Below the pieces are notes generated by a model that searched no databases, had not been told where the DNA came from, and saw only the letters and a program-made list of their open reading frames with translations. Both the position numbers and the translations under genes were made by a program. A stretch of DNA of 64,000 nt from Shimia sp. R10_1 (GTDB lineage: Bacteria; Pseudomonadota; Alphaproteobacteria; Rhodobacterales; Rhodobacteraceae), in assembly GCF_017744095.1 (NCBI RefSeq), contig NZ_JAGHQX010000010.1, positions 1 to 64,000 on the forward strand. Direction: 5' to 3'. This document shows positions 27,507 through 36,648 of this stretch, piece after piece. Numbering within the stretch: position 1 is the first letter of the stretch; every line of letters starts with the position of its first letter.

Positions 27507-28264
27507 CACAAACAGACCGCGCAAACGCTTTCGCCGCGCTGCACCAATCGGGCAATCCGCTTGTGCTTTATAACATCTGGGATGCAGGCAGCGCCGCTGC
27601 GGTGGCCAAGGCCGGTGCGGCCGCTCTGGCCACCGGCAGCTGGTCTGTGGCTGCTGCGCAAGGCTATGACGATGGCGAAGCCCTGCCCATGGAGGTCCTG
27701 CTTCAGATCGCCGGGCGCATCAGCGCCACCAATGATCTTCCCTTAAGCGTCGATTTTGAAGGCGGCTATGCCACCGATCCAGAAGACCTGTCGCTGCACA
27801 TCAAACGGCTGCTCGCCACCGGTGCGGTGGGGCTCAACTTTGAGGACCGCGTGGTGGGCGGCAAAGGGCTGCATGACGTGGACACACAGGTGGCGCGCAT
27901 CAAGGCGATCCGGACCACCGCTGAGGACACTGGCATCCCGCTCTATATCAACGCGCGCACAGACGTGTTTTTGCAGTCCAAACCCGAGCAGCACGCAGAG
28001 CTGATGGACGAGGCCCTGACCCGCGCGGCGGCCTACACCGAGGCCGGCGCAAGCGGCATCTTTGTGCCCGGTCTGGCCGAACCAGAGCTGATCCGCGAGG
28101 TCTGTGACAAAGTGCGTCTGCCGGTGAATGCCATGTGCCTGGACACAGCCGCCGATGTCACACCCCTGGCCGCACTTGGGGTGGCACGCATCAGCTTTGG
28201 CCCTGCCCCCTATCGCACCGCGATGAAAACCCTCACCGCACAGGCGGCACGGCTTTACAGCTGA
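27503..28264 (+). CDS. Isocitrate lyase / PEP mutase family protein
   Basis: 253 residues, a TIM barrel of the PEP mutase/isocitrate lyase superfamily. Motifs: YNIWDAGSAAAVAKAGAAAL near the N-terminus, SVDFEGGYATDPEDL (metal Asp and Glu), GLNFEDRVVGGKGLHD and YINARTDVFL. The usual lyase KKCGH motif is replaced by VGGKGL, so it is not a true isocitrate lyase; oxaloacetase-like or 2-methylisocitrate-lyase-like activity is possible. Start ATG 27503 overlaps ada by 4 bases. Its 3' end overlaps the convergent hydrolase by 10 bases. Confidence 0.82.
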   Translation: MTQTDRANAFAALHQSGNPLVLYNIWDAGSAAAVAKAGAAALATGSWSVAAAQGYDDGEALPMEVLLQIAGRISATNDLPLSVDFEGGYATDPEDLSLHIKRLLATGAVGLNFEDRVVGGKGLHDVDTQVARIKAIRTTAEDTGIPLYINARTDVFLQSKPEQHAELMDEALTRAAAYTEAGASGIFVPGLAEPELIREVCDKVRLPVNAMCLDTAADVTPLAALGVARISFGPAPYRTAMKTLTAQAARLYS

Positions 28265-29124
28265 GGGAGCGATTGAAACCAGCGCCAGCTGTCAGCCGCG
28301 ATCTGATCTCCGATGTCGTAAATCCAATGGGTGTGCGCCGGAATAATGATCAGATCATTGTCATGACCGCGGCGCGCCATTTCTTCGCCAGTGGCCCGAA
28401 TGGCGCTGCGCTCAAACCCGCGTTCGTGCTGTCCAATATAGGCGCGATACGGTTTCGGGATGGCCGGGGTGACCAAATAATCGGCGGGCATGAAGCCCCC
28501 ATGCAAAACCGCCGCCTTCCACGGGCCCTGAGTCGTGTTGAGCAACACATGTGCGTAGACGGCCCCTGCTGAATGCCCGAAGAGGTAAATCTGGTCCTGA
28601 TCGATGGGGTGAATTTCCGAGACTTCGCTGATGATCCTGTTCACAAATTGCGGGGACGGATCCGAATAGGGCCAAGACCCACTTGGTGCTGTTGGCGCAA
28701 TGATGGCGATGTTTTCGCGCCGGGCGGTGTCCAGCCAGAGCTCGATCAACGACAACCCTTCCCGGTCGCGCCCGTGAAACAACACCACCAAAGGCACCTT
28801 TTCATCGGTCTCTGGCACAAAGTAATGCCAAGTCACCGGCTGCGTTCCGTCTAAGGTCTTCTGTGCCGTGGCCGCCGCACGTGTCGCCTCGGCAACTTCA
28901 AACTCATAGGTTTTCAAGTGACGCACATAAAAGGCTGTGCTGCTCACCATCTCGAAGGTTCCGGGCGCGTCCGCCAAATCTAAAGTGGGCATTGCAGCCT
29001 CTGCGTTGCGGATTTGGGCGCTATGGGCGTGCCACGCAAACAGCCCCGCAATGATGACCCCTACAATGGCCAATCCGCGTATCAGAACCAACATCATCTC
29101 TACCTTTATCCGCGACTCGTTCAT
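28255..29124 (-). CDS. Membrane-anchored alpha/beta hydrolase (esterase/PHB-depolymerase-like)
   Basis: 289 residues with a single N-terminal membrane segment (about 10-30, LVLIRGLAIVGVIIAGLF) and a C-terminal alpha/beta hydrolase fold. Oxyanion segment VVLFHGRDREG, nucleophile elbow FGHSAGAV (Ser in GHSAG), and a late HTHWIYDIG that could provide the catalytic His. The layout recalls secreted polyhydroxybutyrate depolymerase/esterase-like proteins anchored to the periplasmic side. Overlaps the preceding convergent gene by 10 bases. Substrate unknown. Confidence 0.7.
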   Translation of the reverse strand: MNESRIKVEMMLVLIRGLAIVGVIIAGLFAWHAHSAQIRNAEAAMPTLDLADAPGTFEMVSSTAFYVRHLKTYEFEVAEATRAAATAQKTLDGTQPVTWHYFVPETDEKVPLVVLFHGRDREGLSLIELWLDTARRENIAIIAPTAPSGSWPYSDPSPQFVNRIISEVSEIHPIDQDQIYLFGHSAGAVYAHVLLNTTQGPWKAAVLHGGFMPADYLVTPAIPKPYRAYIGQHERGFERSAIRATGEEMARRGHDNDLIIIPAHTHWIYDIGDQIAADSWRWFQSLPQL

Positions 29125-29171
29125 GGCGTAAATTCACACACGTAAAAGGCGATTTGATGGCGTGCTTACGT

Positions 29172-29206
29172 TCAAAAAGAAAACCCCGCCATCGCTGGCG
29201 GGGTTT
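29172..29206 (-). terminator. Terminator of rpsA
   Basis: Arms aaaccccgcc (29181-29190) and ggcggggttt (29197-29206). On the minus strand the stem runs into a T-rich tail, 31 bp after the rpsA stop. Confidence 0.9.
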
Positions 29207-29236
29207 CCAAATTCATAGTCGAAAGATCGGTTGATC

Positions 29237-30916
29237 TTACTCGTCGCCGGACTTCAGCGCTGCGCCGAGGATATCGCCGAGGGACGCGCCGGAGTCGGAA
29301 GAACCGTACTGTTCCACGGCTTCTTTCTCTTCTGCGATCTCGCGTGCTTTGATCGACAGACCCAGACGACGGGTCTTGCTGTCGATGTTGGTGACGCGCA
29401 CGTCGATCTTGTCGCCGACGGAGAAACGCTCTGGGCGCTGATCCGCACGGTCACGGGACAGGTCGGAGCGGCGGATGAAGGACTTCATGCCTTCGTATTC
29501 CACTTCAACGCCACCGTCTTCGATCGCGGTCACTTCAACAGTCACGATGGAGCCGCGCTTCACGCCGCCAACCGCATCTGCGAATTTGTCACCACCGAGG
29601 GCCTTGATGGACAGGGAGATACGCTCTTTTTCAACGTCCACTTCGGAGACAACGGCCGAAACCATGTCGCCTTTGCGGTAGTTCTGGATCGCATCTTCGC
29701 CACGCTCGTCCCATGACAGGTCGGAGAGGTGAACCATGCCGTCGATCTCGCCTGGCAGGCCGATGAACAGACCGAATTCGGTGATGTTCTTGACTTCGCC
29801 TTCGACCTCGGTGCCCTCTGGATGTGTTTCTGCAAACACTTCCCATGGGTTGCGCATGGTCTGCTTGAGACCCAGAGACACGCGGCGCTTGGCACCGTCG
29901 ATCTCCAGCACCATGACGTCCACTTCCTGAGAGGTGGAAACGATCTTGCCGGGGTGCACGTTTTTCTTGGTCCAAGACATCTCGGATACGTGGACCAGAC
30001 CTTCAACGCCCGCTTCCAGCTCAACAAAGGCACCGTAATCGGTGATGTTGGTCACGCGGCCTTTGTGCACGGACTCCAGTGGGTACTTCGCAGCAACCAG
30101 ATCCCATGGATCGTCTTGCAGCTGCTTCATGCCCAGGCTGATGCGGTGGGTTTCTTTGTTGATCTTGATGACCTGAACCTTAACGGTTTCGCCGATCGTC
30201 AGGATCTCAGATGGGTGGTTCACACGGCGCCATGCCATGTCGGTGACGTGCAGCAGGCCGTCAACGCCGCCGAGGTCAACAAATGCACCGTATTCGGTGA
30301 TGTTCTTGACCACACCGTCCACTGCCTGGCCTTCGGACAGGTTGCCGATAACTTCGGCGCGCTGCTCGGCGCGGGACTCTTCGAGGATCGCACGACGGGA
30401 CACAACGATGTTGCCACGGCGACGGTCCATTTTCAGAATCTGGAACGGCTGCTTCAGACCCATCAGAGGGCCGGCGTCACGTACGGGGCGTACGTCAACC
30501 TGGGAACCTGGCAGGAAGGCCACGGCGCCGCCGAGGTCAACCGTGAAACCGCCTTTGACGCGGCCGAAGATCGCGCCTTCAACGCGTGCATCGTCTGCGT
30601 AGGCTTTCTCAAGGCGATCCCATGCTTCTTCGCGGCGTGCCATCTCGCGGGAGATAACAGCTTCGCCACGGGCGTTTTCAGCCGCGCGCAGGTACACTTC
30701 CACTTCGTCGCCAACAGCGATTTCAGGAGCTTCACCAGGGTTTGCGAATTCTTTAAGCTCAACGCGGCCTTCCATTTTGTAGCCGACGTCGATGATGGCT
30801 TGGCCCGCTTCGATTGCGATGACTTTGCCTTTGACAACCGAACCCTCGTTCGGGGTGTCCATTTCGAAGCTTTCATTAAGGAGGGCTTCGAATTCCTCCA
30901 TGGTTGTGTTAGCCAT
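29237..30916 (-). CDS. rpsA: 30S ribosomal protein S1
   Basis: Largest small-subunit protein, needed for loading mRNA. 559 residues with six S1 repeats in series; repeated signatures are ITEYGAFVDLGGVDGLLHVTD, ITDYGAFVELEAGVEGLVHVS and ITEFGLFIGLPGEIDGMVHLS. The N-terminus (ANTTMEEFEALLNESFEM) is typical of alphaproteobacterial S1. In many relatives it directly follows cmk; here 1.8 kb with a small protein, a nitroreductase and an HxlR regulator lies between. It has its own upstream region (30917-31135) and terminator. No ihfB is seen downstream. Confidence 0.97.
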   Translation of the reverse strand: MANTTMEEFEALLNESFEMDTPNEGSVVKGKVIAIEAGQAIIDVGYKMEGRVELKEFANPGEAPEIAVGDEVEVYLRAAENARGEAVISREMARREEAWDRLEKAYADDARVEGAIFGRVKGGFTVDLGGAVAFLPGSQVDVRPVRDAGPLMGLKQPFQILKMDRRRGNIVVSRRAILEESRAEQRAEVIGNLSEGQAVDGVVKNITEYGAFVDLGGVDGLLHVTDMAWRRVNHPSEILTIGETVKVQVIKINKETHRISLGMKQLQDDPWDLVAAKYPLESVHKGRVTNITDYGAFVELEAGVEGLVHVSEMSWTKKNVHPGKIVSTSQEVDVMVLEIDGAKRRVSLGLKQTMRNPWEVFAETHPEGTEVEGEVKNITEFGLFIGLPGEIDGMVHLSDLSWDERGEDAIQNYRKGDMVSAVVSEVDVEKERISLSIKALGGDKFADAVGGVKRGSIVTVEVTAIEDGGVEVEYEGMKSFIRRSDLSRDRADQRPERFSVGDKIDVRVTNIDSKTRRLGLSIKAREIAEEKEAVEQYGSSDSGASLGDILGAALKSGDE

Positions 30917-31135
30917 GTGGCACTAACTTCCTTTACAAACGTTTTTTTCTGGCCGTGCGGTTGTCTCCGCCGGTCTTGGTTGGTGTCCGCCTTCTGGCAG
31001 AGCAATTTGGTCTTGGGCGCGCCAACAACAAGAAAACACACAAAAAACAAAGAGGGCCGGCACATCCGACCCTGCTCGTCTCATTGTTTTATGGCATTTG
31101 CGCCTTATAGACGAGCGCTTCATAGCGCCAAAAAC

Positions 31136-31396
31136 CTATGTGGGCAAGCCGATTCCGCCTGTGACGCGATCTCGGCGCAGTGTCGCCTGTTCCACCGCAT
31201 TCAGCCGCGCAAGTGCCGCCTGCGGATCCCGCGCCCCCCCCGCTTTCTTCCAGATCCAACTGGCCGAGGCCGGACTCCAGGGCAATGCTGCGCTGCGCAA
31301 CCACTGGCGCAACTCCGGGGGCAAGGCATCATAGGCCTGCATTGCGCTCCCCTGACGCCGCCGCCCCTTCAGGCTGCTGTTGAGATTTCTACCCAT
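31136..31396 (-). CDS. Small conserved Rhodobacterales protein (DUF6525-like)
   Basis: 86 residues, very basic and Trp-rich. It carries MQAYDALPPELRQWLRSAAL followed by PWSPASASWIWKKA, then a helical stretch and TLRRDR, a pattern I recall from the small DUF6525 family of Rhodobacteraceae. The start at 31396 (MGRNLNSSLKGRRR) has Met-Gly-Arg-Asn opening typical for that family. It lies about 220 bp upstream of rpsA on the same strand. Function unknown; family assignment is from memory and not certain. Confidence 0.55.
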   Translation of the reverse strand: MGRNLNSSLKGRRRQGSAMQAYDALPPELRQWLRSAALPWSPASASWIWKKAGGARDPQAALARLNAVEQATLRRDRVTGGIGLPT

Positions 31397-31476
31397 ATCG
31401 ACTCTGCTCTCGTCACAATATTGTTACGTTATTACATACCCTCCACAGCAAATTACAAGGGCCAAAACGCAAAACA

Positions 31477-31500
31477 GCGGCACCCCGGCAAGGGTGCCGC
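31477..31500 (-). terminator. Hairpin after the nitroreductase gene
   Basis: Arms gcggcaccc (31477-31485) and gggtgccgc (31492-31500), 9-bp perfect stem, followed on the minus strand by a weak tgttttg tract. Confidence 0.6.
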
Positions 31501-31525
31501 CGTAACAGAGACATCGCGCCGCTGA

Positions 31526-32161
31526 TCAGCTGATGGTTTTCACCATATCTGCGCGCGACTTGCGCACTTTTTCCATTGGCAACAGCCAGTCGGCGCCTTC
31601 CTGACGATAGCCAAGCGGCAGCAGGGTCACCGATTTCAGACCCAAGGCTTTCAGCCCCATGATGTCGTCCACGGCATCCGCATCAAACCCTTCCATGGGG
31701 CAGCAATCCACCTCCAGCTCCGCCGCCGCCAGCATGGCAAAGCCCAGGGCGATATAAGCCTGACGCGCCGCATGGTCGTGGTTTACCGCAGCGTCGCGCG
31801 GCAGATACGCGCCTTTGAGGTTTTCATAATACTGCGCAATCATCGGATTTTCGCCGCGCAACTCTTCCATGTGGCTGCGCACCGCATCAATGCGCTCGGC
31901 TGAATAGTTGTCCCAGGCCGCAAACACGAGCAGATGGCTGCCCTCGGTGATCTGGCTCTGATCCCAACCCACTTTGCGGATCTCTTCGCGCATCGCGTCC
32001 TGTGTCACCACAAACACCTCAAAAGGCTGCGTGCCGCTGGAGGTCGGCGCCATGCGGATCGCTTCCAGAATGGCCTCCACCTTCTCCTCTGGCACAGCTT
32101 TCGCCGGGTCCATTTTTTTGGTGGCATAGCGCCAGCTCATCAGATCTTTGAGTGCGGTCAT
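31526..32161 (-). CDS. Nitroreductase-family NAD(P)H oxidoreductase
   Basis: FMN-dependent flavoenzyme of 211 residues, resembling NfsB/YfkO-type reductases. FMN contacts: SWRYATKKMDPAK at the N-terminus, MAPTSSGTQPFEVFVV, and the C-terminal LKSVTLLPLGYR with basic residues near the end. Start chosen at ATG 32161 (MTALKDLMSWRY), because the extra nine codons upstream are charged and unlike the family. It is divergent from an HxlR regulator 158 bp away, a common arrangement in which the regulator controls the reductase in answer to quinones or electrophiles. Confidence 0.88.
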   Translation of the reverse strand: MTALKDLMSWRYATKKMDPAKAVPEEKVEAILEAIRMAPTSSGTQPFEVFVVTQDAMREEIRKVGWDQSQITEGSHLLVFAAWDNYSAERIDAVRSHMEELRGENPMIAQYYENLKGAYLPRDAAVNHDHAARQAYIALGFAMLAAAELEVDCCPMEGFDADAVDDIMGLKALGLKSVTLLPLGYRQEGADWLLPMEKVRKSRADMVKTIS

Positions 32162-32319
32162 TTTGGGTCTTTCTCTGTCTTGCGACACGCCGGAGGTACG
32201 AGCCGCAAAGGGTGGTATATTTTCGATACTGGCGATATAGAAAGAACCAGATCTCGCCGCAAGAAGTCACATTTTCAATCCCCGGTCACACCGAGGGAAC
32301 CACCCCAAAGGAGCCTCAC
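32162..32319. promoter_or_regulatory. Divergent nitroreductase/hxlR control region
   Basis: 158 bp with AT-rich related blocks near 32216-32242 (ggtatattttcgatac, tggcgatatag), which contain gtat and gatac half-site-like words. A likely HxlR operator, but the symmetry is imperfect. Confidence 0.35.
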
Positions 32320-32706
32320 ATGCCGGACACGACACCAAAGGCGCAATGCCCAAACTGTCAACGCATCAACGAGGTGCTGAGCCGGGTCGGCGACCGCTGG
32401 TCTGTGCTGATTATCATCTCCCTTGGCGAATATGGCATTCTGCGTTTCAATGAACTGAAGCGCAGATTGGGCATTTCGCAACGGATGCTGTCGCTCACGC
32501 TGCGCGAGCTGGAGCGTGACGGGCTGGTCAGTCGCACCTATCACCCGACCATCCCACCGAAAGTGGAATATGCCCTCACCGATCTGGGGCATTCGTTTTT
32601 GGAGCCTGTGAAAGCCATGGGATATTGGGCGCTGGAAAACCTGCCCACCATTGACGCGGCGCGAGAAACCTATGATCAGGCGGCGGCGCTGAAAGACAGC
32701 GCCTGA
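32320..32706 (+). CDS. HxlR-family transcriptional regulator
   Basis: Winged-helix DNA-binding protein of 128 residues. The start at 32320 (MPDTTPKAQCPNCQ) has AAAGGAG just upstream. HxlR features: an N-terminal Cys pair (CPNCQRINEVLSRVGDRWSVLI), then FNELKRRLGISQRMLSLTLRELERDGLV, the recognition helix and wing, and VEYALTDLGHS. The Cys in CPNCQ is often the redox or electrophile sensor. Divergent from the nitroreductase and probably its regulator. Confidence 0.9.
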   Translation: MPDTTPKAQCPNCQRINEVLSRVGDRWSVLIIISLGEYGILRFNELKRRLGISQRMLSLTLRELERDGLVSRTYHPTIPPKVEYALTDLGHSFLEPVKAMGYWALENLPTIDAARETYDQAAALKDSA

Positions 32707-32725
32707 CGCCACTCCAGCATCCCGA

Positions 32726-33334
32726 TTACGCGCGCTGCGCCTCGACCGCCGCGATGGCCGCCTGCACGGCTGCGTCAATCGCCAGCTCAGACGTGTCAAT
32801 CAGAACGGCATCCTCAGCAGGTTTCAGCGGCGCTTCAGCACGCTCCATATCCCGCGCGTCACGCTCTTTCACATCCGCAAGCACAGCCTCGCGGCTGGTG
32901 TCATGGCCTTTGCCGACAAGTTCCAGATAGCGGCGCTCGGCCCGCACCTCAGCACTGGCCGTGACAAACAACTTGGCCTCCGCCTCCGGGCAGATCACCG
33001 TGCCAATGTCGCGCCCATCCAGCACCGCGCCACCGGCCCGCCGGGCAAAGGCGCGCTGAAAATCCACCAGCGCGGCACGCACCTCGCCAATCACCGCAAC
33101 CCGGCTGGCGGCCTGCGCCACCTCAGGCGTGCGCAAATTATCCGCTTCAAGATCTTCAGCCGTCAACGCGCGAGCAGCGTCAATCGGATCGGTGCCGTCC
33201 AGCGTGCGCGCGCCCACTGCACGATACAGCAGGCCCGTGTCCAGATGGGCAAAGCCGAAATGCGCCGCAATCGCTTTGGAAATCGTACCTTTGCCCGCCG
33301 CCGCAGGCCCGTCAATCGCAATGGTAAATGCCAT
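32726..33334 (-). CDS. cmk: Cytidylate kinase
   Basis: Phosphorylates CMP and dCMP. 202 residues. P-loop [17 protein letters not shown] (8-24), [12 protein letters not shown], the NMP site [23 protein letters not shown], and the lid [20 protein letters not shown] are all present. The C-terminal part is slightly shorter than in E. coli. It follows aroA by 20 bases on the minus strand, the usual aroA-cmk pair; rpsA, normally next, is 1.8 kb further on. Confidence 0.95.
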   Translation of the reverse strand: MAFTIAIDGPAAAGKGTISKAIAAHFGFAHLDTGLLYRAVGARTLDGTDPIDAARALTAEDLEADNLRTPEVAQAASRVAVIGEVRAALVDFQRAFARRAGGAVLDGRDIGTVICPEAEAKLFVTASAEVRAERRYLELVGKGHDTSREAVLADVKERDARDMERAEAPLKPAEDAVLIDTSELAIDAAVQAAIAAVEAQRA

Positions 33335-33354
33335 GTGTTGCCCTTACTGCGCTG

Positions 33355-34707
33355 TTATTGAGCTGTGCGTGAGATAGACGCGCCAAGCCCCGCCATCAGC
33401 GGTTCAAAAATCGGGAAAGATGTGGCAATCGGGCTGCCATCATCCACGCTCACCGGCTTCTGCGAGGCCATGCCCATCACCATGAAGCTCATAGCAATGC
33501 GGTGATCAAGGAAGCTCTCACAAGTCGCGCCCCCCGGCACATTGCCGTGACCGCGCCCTTTGACGATCCACCAATCGTCGCCTTCTTCAACCTCAACACC
33601 ATTGGCGCGCAGCCCCTTGGCCATCGCGTCAATCCGGTCGCTTTCTTTGACGCGCAACTCCTTCACGCCTTTCATGACCGTGTCGCCCTCAGCAAAGGCC
33701 GCCACAACCGACAGCACGGGGTATTCATCAATCATGCTGGCCGCGCGCAGCGGATCAATCTCTGCGCCTTTGAGGTTGGGAGAGAAGCGCGCGCGCAGGT
33801 CTGCCACAGGCTCCCCGCCCTCTTCACGCTCGTTTTCAAAGGTCAGATCCGCGCCCATGGACTGCAGCGCATAAAACAGCCCCGCGCGGGTTGGGTTCAG
33901 ACCAATGTTGGGCACCAGCACATCAGAGCCCGGCGTGATGATCGCCGCACAAACCGGGAAAGCAGCAGAGCTTGGATCACGGGGCACCACGATGGTCTGC
34001 GGCTTCAGCTCTGGTTGACCGGTCAGGGTGATCACGCGGCCTTCATTGGTTTCTTCCACACTGATCTCTGCGCCAAAGCCCGCCAGCATGCGCTCTGTGT
34101 GATCGCGCGTGGCTTCTTTCTCAATCACCACGGTCTGTCCGGGTGCATTGAGCCCAGCGAGCAGCACCGCAGATTTCACCTGCGCCGACGGCATCGGCAC
34201 CTCATAACGCACCGGCAGAGGATCGCGCGCACCCACAATGGTCATCGGCAGACGCCCACCCGAGCGGCCAACGGACGTGGCGCCAAACAGCGCAATCGGA
34301 TCGGTCACCCGCGCCATCGGGCGGCCATTCAGGCTTGCGTCGCCGGTGAAGGTCACGGTGATATCGCTGGTGGCCATCGCCCCCATGATCAGGCGCACAC
34401 CGGTGCCGGAGTTGCCACAGTCAATCACTGTGTCGGGCTCACCAAAGCCGCCCACACCCACGCCATGCACAGACCAATTGCCGCCGCCATGGTTCACCAC
34501 CTCGGCACCAAAGGCCTGCATGGCTTTGCCGGTGTCCAGCACATCCTCGCCTTCGAGCAGACCACTGATTTTGGTTTCACCCACCGCCATTGCGCCAAGG
34601 ATCAGACTGCGGTGGCTGATCGACTTGTCGCCGGGCACATGCGCCTCACCAGAAAGCGGGCCGCAGGGGGAAGAAGTCATCGGGATCGGGGTGCCATGGC
34701 CGGACAT
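33355..34707 (-). CDS. aroA: 3-phosphoshikimate 1-carboxyvinyltransferase (EPSP synthase)
   Basis: Sixth step of the shikimate pathway. 450 residues. Motifs: [17 protein letters not shown] with the PEP-site Lys, [47 protein letters not shown] with the catalytic Asp, and LRVKESDRI. The overall form is of the long class II type also found in Agrobacterium CP4, but the segment here reads NSGTG with Gly where CP4 has Ala, so glyphosate tolerance is not implied. Operon with cmk. Confidence 0.94.
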   Translation of the reverse strand: MSGHGTPIPMTSSPCGPLSGEAHVPGDKSISHRSLILGAMAVGETKISGLLEGEDVLDTGKAMQAFGAEVVNHGGGNWSVHGVGVGGFGEPDTVIDCGNSGTGVRLIMGAMATSDITVTFTGDASLNGRPMARVTDPIALFGATSVGRSGGRLPMTIVGARDPLPVRYEVPMPSAQVKSAVLLAGLNAPGQTVVIEKEATRDHTERMLAGFGAEISVEETNEGRVITLTGQPELKPQTIVVPRDPSSAAFPVCAAIITPGSDVLVPNIGLNPTRAGLFYALQSMGADLTFENEREEGGEPVADLRARFSPNLKGAEIDPLRAASMIDEYPVLSVVAAFAEGDTVMKGVKELRVKESDRIDAMAKGLRANGVEVEEGDDWWIVKGRGHGNVPGGATCESFLDHRIAMSFMVMGMASQKPVSVDDGSPIATSFPIFEPLMAGLGASISRTAQ

Positions 34708-34847
34708 ATGCGCGTCATCCTTTGTTCAGTTGCCAAAGCTGTTAGCGCAACAGACGCGCCCCGTAAATGCGCGGCGCTTCCTCTTGCCAAAAATATCCCG
34801 GGGGTGAGGCCAGGTTCGCCAGAAACTGGCTGAGGGGGCTGGCCCCC

Positions 34848-35573
34848 TCACACCTTTCGGAAGGTCAGATAGTGCGGCTTGCGGCCTTCGCGGAAAGCTT
34901 TCTGCTCATAGCGCGTGGAAATCCAATCCTCCCACGGCTCCTGCCAATCCGCCGGTCTTTCGGCCAGCCATTCAAAACCATGACGCGGCACCTGTTCCAG
35001 CGTCTGGCGCACGTAGTCTTCGATATCCGTCGCCACCCGGAAAATCGCACCGGGCTTGAGCTTGCGTGACAAGGGCTCCAGATGCTCCGGCGTCACAAAG
35101 CGGCGGCGGTGGTGGCGTTTCTTGGGCCACGGATCCGGATACAGCAGAAACGCCCGGCTCAGGCAGCCATCCGGCAGCACATCAAACATGTCACGCGCAT
35201 CGCCGGGATGCACTTTGATGTTGTCTGCCCCGGCCTGCCGGATCTTGCCCAGCAACATGGCAACACCGTTGATGTAAGGCTCACAGCCGATGATGCCCAC
35301 ATCCGGGTTCTGCACCGCCTGATGCACCATATGCTCGCCGCCGCCAAAGCCGACCTCAAGCCAGACATCTTTGTCGCCAAACAGCGCCTTCAGATCAATC
35401 TGTTCGCGCTCCGGGTTGTCTTCCCAACTCACCTTGCCCGGTGACAGCGCCGCGAGATCCTCATCCAGATAGGCTTCCTGACTGGGGCGCAGGCCCTTGC
35501 CTTTGAACCGGCCATAGAAGTTGCGCCAGGGCGCGCCTGAGGGATGGTTTGTGGGTTTGGTGTCGTCAGACAT
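34848..35573 (-). CDS. trmB: tRNA (guanine-N7-)-methyltransferase TrmB
   Basis: Methylates G46 in tRNA variable loops. 241 residues. SAM motif WLEVGFGGGEHMVHQA, the family's DARDMFDVLPDGCLSRAFLLYPDPWPKKRHHRRRF (quoted in parts: LYPDPWPKKRH), and the ending RYEQKAFREGRKPHYL. Last member of the miaB-to-trmB neighbourhood; a BASS transporter gene has been placed between it and metK. Its 3' end lies near a GC-rich hairpin region (34829-34848). Confidence 0.95.
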   Translation of the reverse strand: MSDDTKPTNHPSGAPWRNFYGRFKGKGLRPSQEAYLDEDLAALSPGKVSWEDNPEREQIDLKALFGDKDVWLEVGFGGGEHMVHQAVQNPDVGIIGCEPYINGVAMLLGKIRQAGADNIKVHPGDARDMFDVLPDGCLSRAFLLYPDPWPKKRHHRRRFVTPEHLEPLSRKLKPGAIFRVATDIEDYVRQTLEQVPRHGFEWLAERPADWQEPWEDWISTRYEQKAFREGRKPHYLTFRKV

Positions 35574-35628
35574 GGCAGCGTGATCCTCGATCTTTGCGCG
35601 CAGCCTTTGCCCAAAGCCGCGCCAAAGG

Positions 35629-36489
35629 TCAAGTTTTGCCGAAAATCAGGCGCAACACCACAACACCGGGAAGGGTCACCACAAACATGGTGATGCCATA
35701 GACCGCCGAGGGCACCGCATATTCCGGAATGCCCGCCGCTGCCGCCACCATGCCTGCCACCGCGATGCCCAATGTGGCGTTCTGAACCGCCATCTCCACC
35801 GAAATACACAGCCCATCCGCACCAGACAGGCCGACAAGCCGCGCGACAGCCACGCCCAGCACCAACAGCACCGCATTCAGCCCCATCAGGATCGGCGCAA
35901 GTGTGCCCACGTTAGAGATGAACATCGTCCAGTTGGCTGTGAGCGCCGCCGCCACGATGATGACAAACAGCACCAGCGCTACCAGAGAAACCTTGCTTTC
36001 AAAGCGATCCGCAAATCCCGGTGCGACAAACCGCAAAAGCACCCCAATCACCACGGGCACCGCCGTGATGACAAACATGTTCATGCCAATCGCGGTGACA
36101 TTCAGCTCCGGGGCCGCGCTGCCCAGAAAGTGATCGGTGGACCAGCCCACCAACACGGGCACCGTCAAAACAGACAACAGGCTGATCACTGCCGTGAGTG
36201 TGATCGACAGAGCCACCGAGCCGCCCGCAAGTTTTGTGAGCATGCTGGATGTCACCCCGCCGGGGCAAAACGCCAGTATCATCACGCCCAGCGCCAATCC
36301 CGGCGGCAGATCAGACAGGCTGACCAGCACGAAGGCCACCACAGGCAAGGCAATCACCTGCATCAAGATTCCTGTAATCACCGCACGCGGCAGGCTGAAC
36401 ACGCGGCCAAAATCCGCAAATGTCAGCCCAAATCCCAGCGAAAACATGATTATGGCCAGCGCAAGCGGCAGTGCCACTTCTAAAAGCAT
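35629..36489 (-). CDS. Bile acid:sodium symporter family (BASS) transporter
   Basis: 286 residues with about nine hydrophobic segments. Start ATG 36489 (MLLEVALPLALAIIMFSLG), preceded by GGGAGGA; the ORF is open further upstream without a ribosome site. Family motifs: ILAFCPGGVTSSMLTKLAGGSVALS (crossover helix, GGxxS) and VEMAVQNATLGIAVAG (second crossover helix). Na+-coupled uptake of an organic anion is expected; the ligand is unknown. It interrupts the usual metK-trmB adjacency. Confidence 0.9.
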   Translation of the reverse strand: MLLEVALPLALAIIMFSLGFGLTFADFGRVFSLPRAVITGILMQVIALPVVAFVLVSLSDLPPGLALGVMILAFCPGGVTSSMLTKLAGGSVALSITLTAVISLLSVLTVPVLVGWSTDHFLGSAAPELNVTAIGMNMFVITAVPVVIGVLLRFVAPGFADRFESKVSLVALVLFVIIVAAALTANWTMFISNVGTLAPILMGLNAVLLVLGVAVARLVGLSGADGLCISVEMAVQNATLGIAVAGMVAAAAGIPEYAVPSAVYGITMFVVTLPGVVVLRLIFGKT

Positions 36490-36591
36490 CCCGTCGTCCT
36501 CCCAGTGTCCCGCTATGACCGTGACACAAAAGTAGAGAAGTCCAAAGGCTTCCTTTGCCGGCCAACGCCTACCAACAAGCGGCAACACAAG

Positions 36592-36625
36592 AAAAAGGCC
36601 CGCCGAAATCTCCGGCGGGCCTTTT
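36592..36625 (-). terminator. Terminator between metK and the BASS gene
   Basis: Arms aaaaggcccgccg (36593-36605) and cggcgggcctttt (36613-36625), a 13-bp perfect stem. On the minus strand the right arm ends in TTTTTC. It lies 24 bp after the metK stop. Confidence 0.9.
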
Positions 36626-36648
36626 CAAATCTCAGGTCACAGCGGTGC

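Noticed and set aside
33355-34707. Glyphosate-tolerant class II EPSP synthase
   Set aside because: The key segment reads NSGTG, without the Ala seen in the CP4 enzyme, so tolerance cannot be claimed.
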